The position numbers and the translations under genes were made by a program. A stretch of DNA of 64,000 nucleotides, taken from Actinoplanes sp. NBRC 103695 (GTDB lineage Bacteria > Actinomycetota > Actinomycetes > Mycobacteriales > Micromonosporaceae). Location: positions 271,442 through 335,441 of the forward strand of contig NZ_BSTL01000010.1 in NCBI RefSeq assembly GCF_030269485.1. Direction: 5' to 3'. This document shows positions 61,599-64,000 of this stretch, in pieces (position 1 is the stretch's first letter; every line of letters starts with the position of its first letter). The notes under the pieces are model-generated. The model saw nothing but the letters and a program-made list of their open reading frames with translations, was not told where the DNA came from and did not search any database.

Positions 61599-62660
61599 GG
61601 GTCCGCCGGTCTCGCTCGCGGAGCCGTACGGGGCGGCGGGCCGGGGGAGCAGTCGCGAGGCGGCGATCCGACCGGAGATGCCGGACGTCTCCAGCGACTC
61701 GGACAGGGCCCGGCGCAACTCCCGCTGCACGGCGATCTGCCCGTCCGCGGTGGTCTTGGCGATCGTCCGGATGGTGGCGCCGTCCACCGTGATGGTCTCC
61801 ACACCGACCACGTCCGGCGGCTCGAGGAACTCGGTGGCGTGCGCCGGGTCCTCGGCGACGCGCAGCGCGGCCGTCCGCATCACCGACATCGCCTCCTCCG
61901 AGTTGACGAAGCCGATCGGGATGTCGATCACCACCATGGCCCAGCCCTGGCTCTTGTTGCCGACCCGCAGGATCTCGCCGTTGCGGACGTACCAGAGCAC
62001 GCCGCGCGCGTCGCGGACCGTCGTGATCCGCAGGCCGACCGACTCCACCACCCCACTCGCGTCGCCCAGGTCGACCGAGTCGCCGACGCCGTACTGGTCC
62101 TCCAGCAGCATGAACAAGCCGGCGATCAGGTCCTTGACCAGGCTCTGCGCGCCGAAACCGAGCGCCACGCCGACGATCCCGGCGCTGGCCAGCAGCGGCG
62201 CCAGATTGAAGCCGAACTCGCCCATCACCAGCAGCACCGCGATGGTGAACACGATCGCGGTGACGAAGCTGCGCAGCACCGACCCGATCGCCTCGGCGCG
62301 CTGCCGCCGGCGCTCCGGGATGAACGTGCCCTCCTCCGCGGTCTGCGCGGTGCGCTCCTTCAGAGGCTTCAGAAGGGCCGGCATCGACGCGCGGGAGGTG
62401 CTGTTGGCGAGACGCTGGATCGCCCGGTGGATGATCCAGCGGATCAGCATCGCGGCCAGGATGATGCCGATCACCCGGAGCGGTTTCAAGATGATCACGT
62501 AGCTGCTGTTCGCCAGCCACTGGTTGCCGGTGAGGTCGTAGACCTGGCGGCACAGCGCGTCGGCGTTGCAGCCGTCGGTGATGTCCTTGATGCTCGGCGT
62601 CGAGAAGTCGAAGCCGGGGGAGGACGAACCGGGATCAGGAGTTGGAGCTAAGGGAAACAC
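61593..62660 (-). CDS. mscS: MscS-family mechanosensitive ion channel
   Basis: 355 residues. Three membrane helices, then the pore-lining helix (L-L-A-S-A-G-I-V-G-V-A-L-G-F-G-A-Q-S-L-V-K-D) and the cytoplasmic beta domain starting G-D-S-V-D-L-G-D-A-S-G-V-V-E. Releases solutes under hypo-osmotic shock. GTG start. N-terminus is extended by about 45 residues containing two Cys. Confidence 0.93.
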   Translation of the reverse strand: MFPLAPTPDPGSSSPGFDFSTPSIKDITDGCNADALCRQVYDLTGNQWLANSSYVIILKPLRVIGIILAAMLIRWIIHRAIQRLANSTSRASMPALLKPLKERTAQTAEEGTFIPERRRQRAEAIGSVLRSFVTAIVFTIAVLLVMGEFGFNLAPLLASAGIVGVALGFGAQSLVKDLIAGLFMLLEDQYGVGDSVDLGDASGVVESVGLRITTVRDARGVLWYVRNGEILRVGNKSQGWAMVVIDIPIGFVNSEEAMSVMRTAALRVAEDPAHATEFLEPPDVVGVETITVDGATIRTIAKTTADGQIAVQRELRRALSESLETSGISGRIAASRLLPRPAAPYGSASETGGPS

Positions 62661-62935
62661 GGGACACCAACCTACCGTGCCGCTACCGGCGCCTGGTCCT
62701 TCGGACGGCGCGGAGAACCCGAGCCTCGAACGAGGCTATGGACGCCCTCCCTCCTACGGGGGACCTCAGACGTTTACCGGGCGGCCACAGATTGTGCTCG
62801 CAATTCCGTGATTCATCAGGGACTATTGGCGCACGGGTACCGGAGATCGCCGGGCTCCCCGGCGTATACATCCAGCACACGTCCAGCACATCGGGAGCGG
62901 TGAAGAGCAACACACACTCCGAAGGGTGATCAACG

Positions 62936-63481
62936 ATGCCTGACATACGACCCACAGTGGGCTCATCCGCGTTGGTTTTGAACGCTACCTACGAGCCCTT
63001 GTGCGTCGTATCGGTGCGTCGAGCGACCATCCTCGTGCTGACCGCTAAGGCAGAGTGTGTCTCCGACGGCGACGGACTGCTGCACAGCGCCCATCACACG
63101 CTCCCGATCCCGTCCGTGGTTCGGTTGACGCGATACGTGAAGGTTCCCTACCGCACCCACATCGGCCTCTCCCGCCGTGCCATCTTCGCGCGCGACGGCG
63201 GCCGCTGCGCCTACTGCCGGGGCTCCGCCGAGACCATCGACCACGTCTTCCCGCGCAGCCGTGGTGGCCTGCACGCCTGGGACAACGTGGTGGCCGCCTG
63301 CGCCAAGTGCAACCACAGCAAGGGCGACAAGACCCCGGGCGAGCTGGGCTGGCGGCTGCACCAGGCGCCGGCCGCACCGCGGGGCGTGGCCTGGCGGGTG
63401 CTCGGCCACCGCACGCCCGACCCGCGCTGGTCCGACTGGCTCGACCTCCCGACCGTGCCCGCCGCGGCCGAGGCCGCCTGA
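62936..63481 (+). CDS. HNH endonuclease family protein
   Basis: 181 residues. The N-terminal part (L-V-L-N-A-T-Y-E-P-L-C-V-V-S-V-R-R-A) and the HNH core (C-A-Y-C-R-G, I-D-H-V-F-P-R-S-R-G-G, W-D-N-V-V-A-A-C-A-K-C-N) with two CxxC zinc pairs match the conserved actinobacterial stand-alone HNH protein that usually sits in core regions. ATG 62936 with AAGGGTGAT upstream. The 275 bp before it contain no gene. Confidence 0.92.
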   Translation: MPDIRPTVGSSALVLNATYEPLCVVSVRRATILVLTAKAECVSDGDGLLHSAHHTLPIPSVVRLTRYVKVPYRTHIGLSRRAIFARDGGRCAYCRGSAETIDHVFPRSRGGLHAWDNVVAACAKCNHSKGDKTPGELGWRLHQAPAAPRGVAWRVLGHRTPDPRWSDWLDLPTVPAAAEAA

Positions 63482-63570
63482 CGCGGGGCGAGGCCGCCTG
63501 ACGCGGGGCCGAGGTTGCCGGACGCGGGACGGAGCCGCCTGATGCGGGGCGAGGCTGCCTGACGCTGAGC
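63470..63570. repeat. 20-bp tandem repeat that includes the HNH stop codon
   Basis: Five copies of a GAGGCCGCCTGACGCGGGGC-type unit at 63470, 63490, 63511, 63531 and 63551. The first contains the last codons and the TGA (63479-63481) of the HNH gene, so the 3' end of the gene was duplicated with its stop. Confidence 0.92.
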
Positions 63571-63623
63571 GGTGCGGCCGCTTGGTGAGGCACGGCCGAT
63601 TTGGCGGGCTCCGGGGCGGCGGC

Positions 63624-64000
63624 CTAGCGTTTCCGGGTGCCGGTCAGGCTGGCGAAGACCACGATGTTGTCGCTGTAGCCCTGAGCGCCGCCCAGCCACG
63701 TTCCGCCGCAGGTGACCAGCCGCAGCGACGGCCTGCTGTAGTCGGCGTACACGCGCTGGATCGGCAGTTTCGCCTTGCCGAAGTTCTCCACCGAGTTGAT
63801 CGTGAAGAGCGCCACCTCGCGATCGTCCCGCAGCACCTCGATGACCTGACCGGGCTTCAGCTTGGCCAGGTGGTGGAAGACCGACGGGCCGGTGCGGGTG
63901 TCCGCGTGCCCGACGATCAGCGCCGGGCCGAACTGGCCCGGCGTCGGCCCCTGGTCGAACCAGCCGGCCTCGTTGTGGCGCTGCAGCGGCGGCACGTCCA
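63624..64000 (-). CDS. Class F sortase, 3' part (5' end outside window)
   Basis: At least 125 residues. V-P-P-L-Q-R-H-N-E-A-G-W-F near the left edge of the domain, catalytic His in I-V-G-H-A-D-T, Cys in L-V-T-C-G-G-T-W and a C-terminal Arg-rich end. Transpeptidase acting at the outer face of the membrane. The gene runs off the right edge of the window. Confidence 0.9.
   Translation of the reverse strand, partial: DVPPLQRHNEAGWFDQGPTPGQFGPALIVGHADTRTGPSVFHHLAKLKPGQVIEVLRDDREVALFTINSVENFGKAKLPIQRVYADYSRPSLRLVTCGGTWLGGAQGYSDNIVVFASLTGTRKR

Overview
This is high-GC actinobacterial chromosome with frequent GTG starts and many 1-4 nt GTGA/ATGA stop-start overlaps. The gene content (mycothiol-type DinB-like protein, DUF397/XRE pair, group II truncated haemoglobin, EttA, SURF1, class F sortase, unlinked cobalamin genes) suggests Micromonosporaceae, probably Actinoplanes or a close relative. 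The genus is inferred, not proven.

Layout. 0-6 kb: the 3' end of a tryptophan-repeat protein coupled to a membrane sensor kinase, an S-adenosylmethionine-dependent methyltransferase, and a three-PAS hybrid kinase. 5.8-11.3 kb: a secreted GH81 beta-1,3-glucanase with a sigma70-like promoter and a LacI/CebR-like palindrome just downstream, then a pRiA4b-ORF3 domain protein and a dihydrofolate-reductase-fold protein. 11.4-23.7 kb: a divergent pair of giant secreted proteins. One is a LamG/FG-GAP protein; the other is a 2,293-residue Rhs polymorphic toxin with a Hint domain and a GIY-YIG nuclease tip, followed by an overlapping leucine-rich-repeat gene that is the likely immunity gene.

23.7-30.4 kb is a visibly AT-richer accessory island. 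It holds a decayed small gene, a 5'-damaged GntR regulator, a frameshifted orphan Rhs tip that begins at the same Hint motif as the live toxin, an unfamiliar Ser/Thr kinase / unknown / phosphoribosyltransferase-like trio, an XRE-DUF397 pair with a palindrome at the regulator's start, and a three-gene string of tiny proteins. The island ends at tRNA-Arg(TCT), and a degenerate copy of that tRNA's 3' half lies 199 bp away. This fits an old integration site whose element has largely eroded.

30.4-64 kb is mostly core: SSB, cobalamin genes in three groups (cobD-cobQ-kinase, cobB, cobC-cobT-cobA/cysG), two metallopeptidases, an ATP-dependent DNA ligase, SURF1, a class A penicillin-binding protein, trehalose-phosphate synthase, the ABC-F factor EttA, a truncated haemoglobin, an MFS transporter, MscS, an HNH endonuclease and the end of a class F sortase.

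The most interesting signals are: (1) a 68-residue gene at 39,860 whose start codon lies inside a perfect actinobacterial LexA box and that looks leaderless, upstream of the DNA ligase; (2) the Rhs tip-replacement footprint; (3) a CobB/CbiA whose glutaminase cysteine is glycine; (4) a beheaded hisN remnant; (5) unrelated 13-21 bp minisatellites at the stop codons of several genes, with the Trp-rich repeat at the left edge possibly a translated example; (6) the kinase/unknown/PRTase trio. All protein family calls come from reading motifs; no database search was run.
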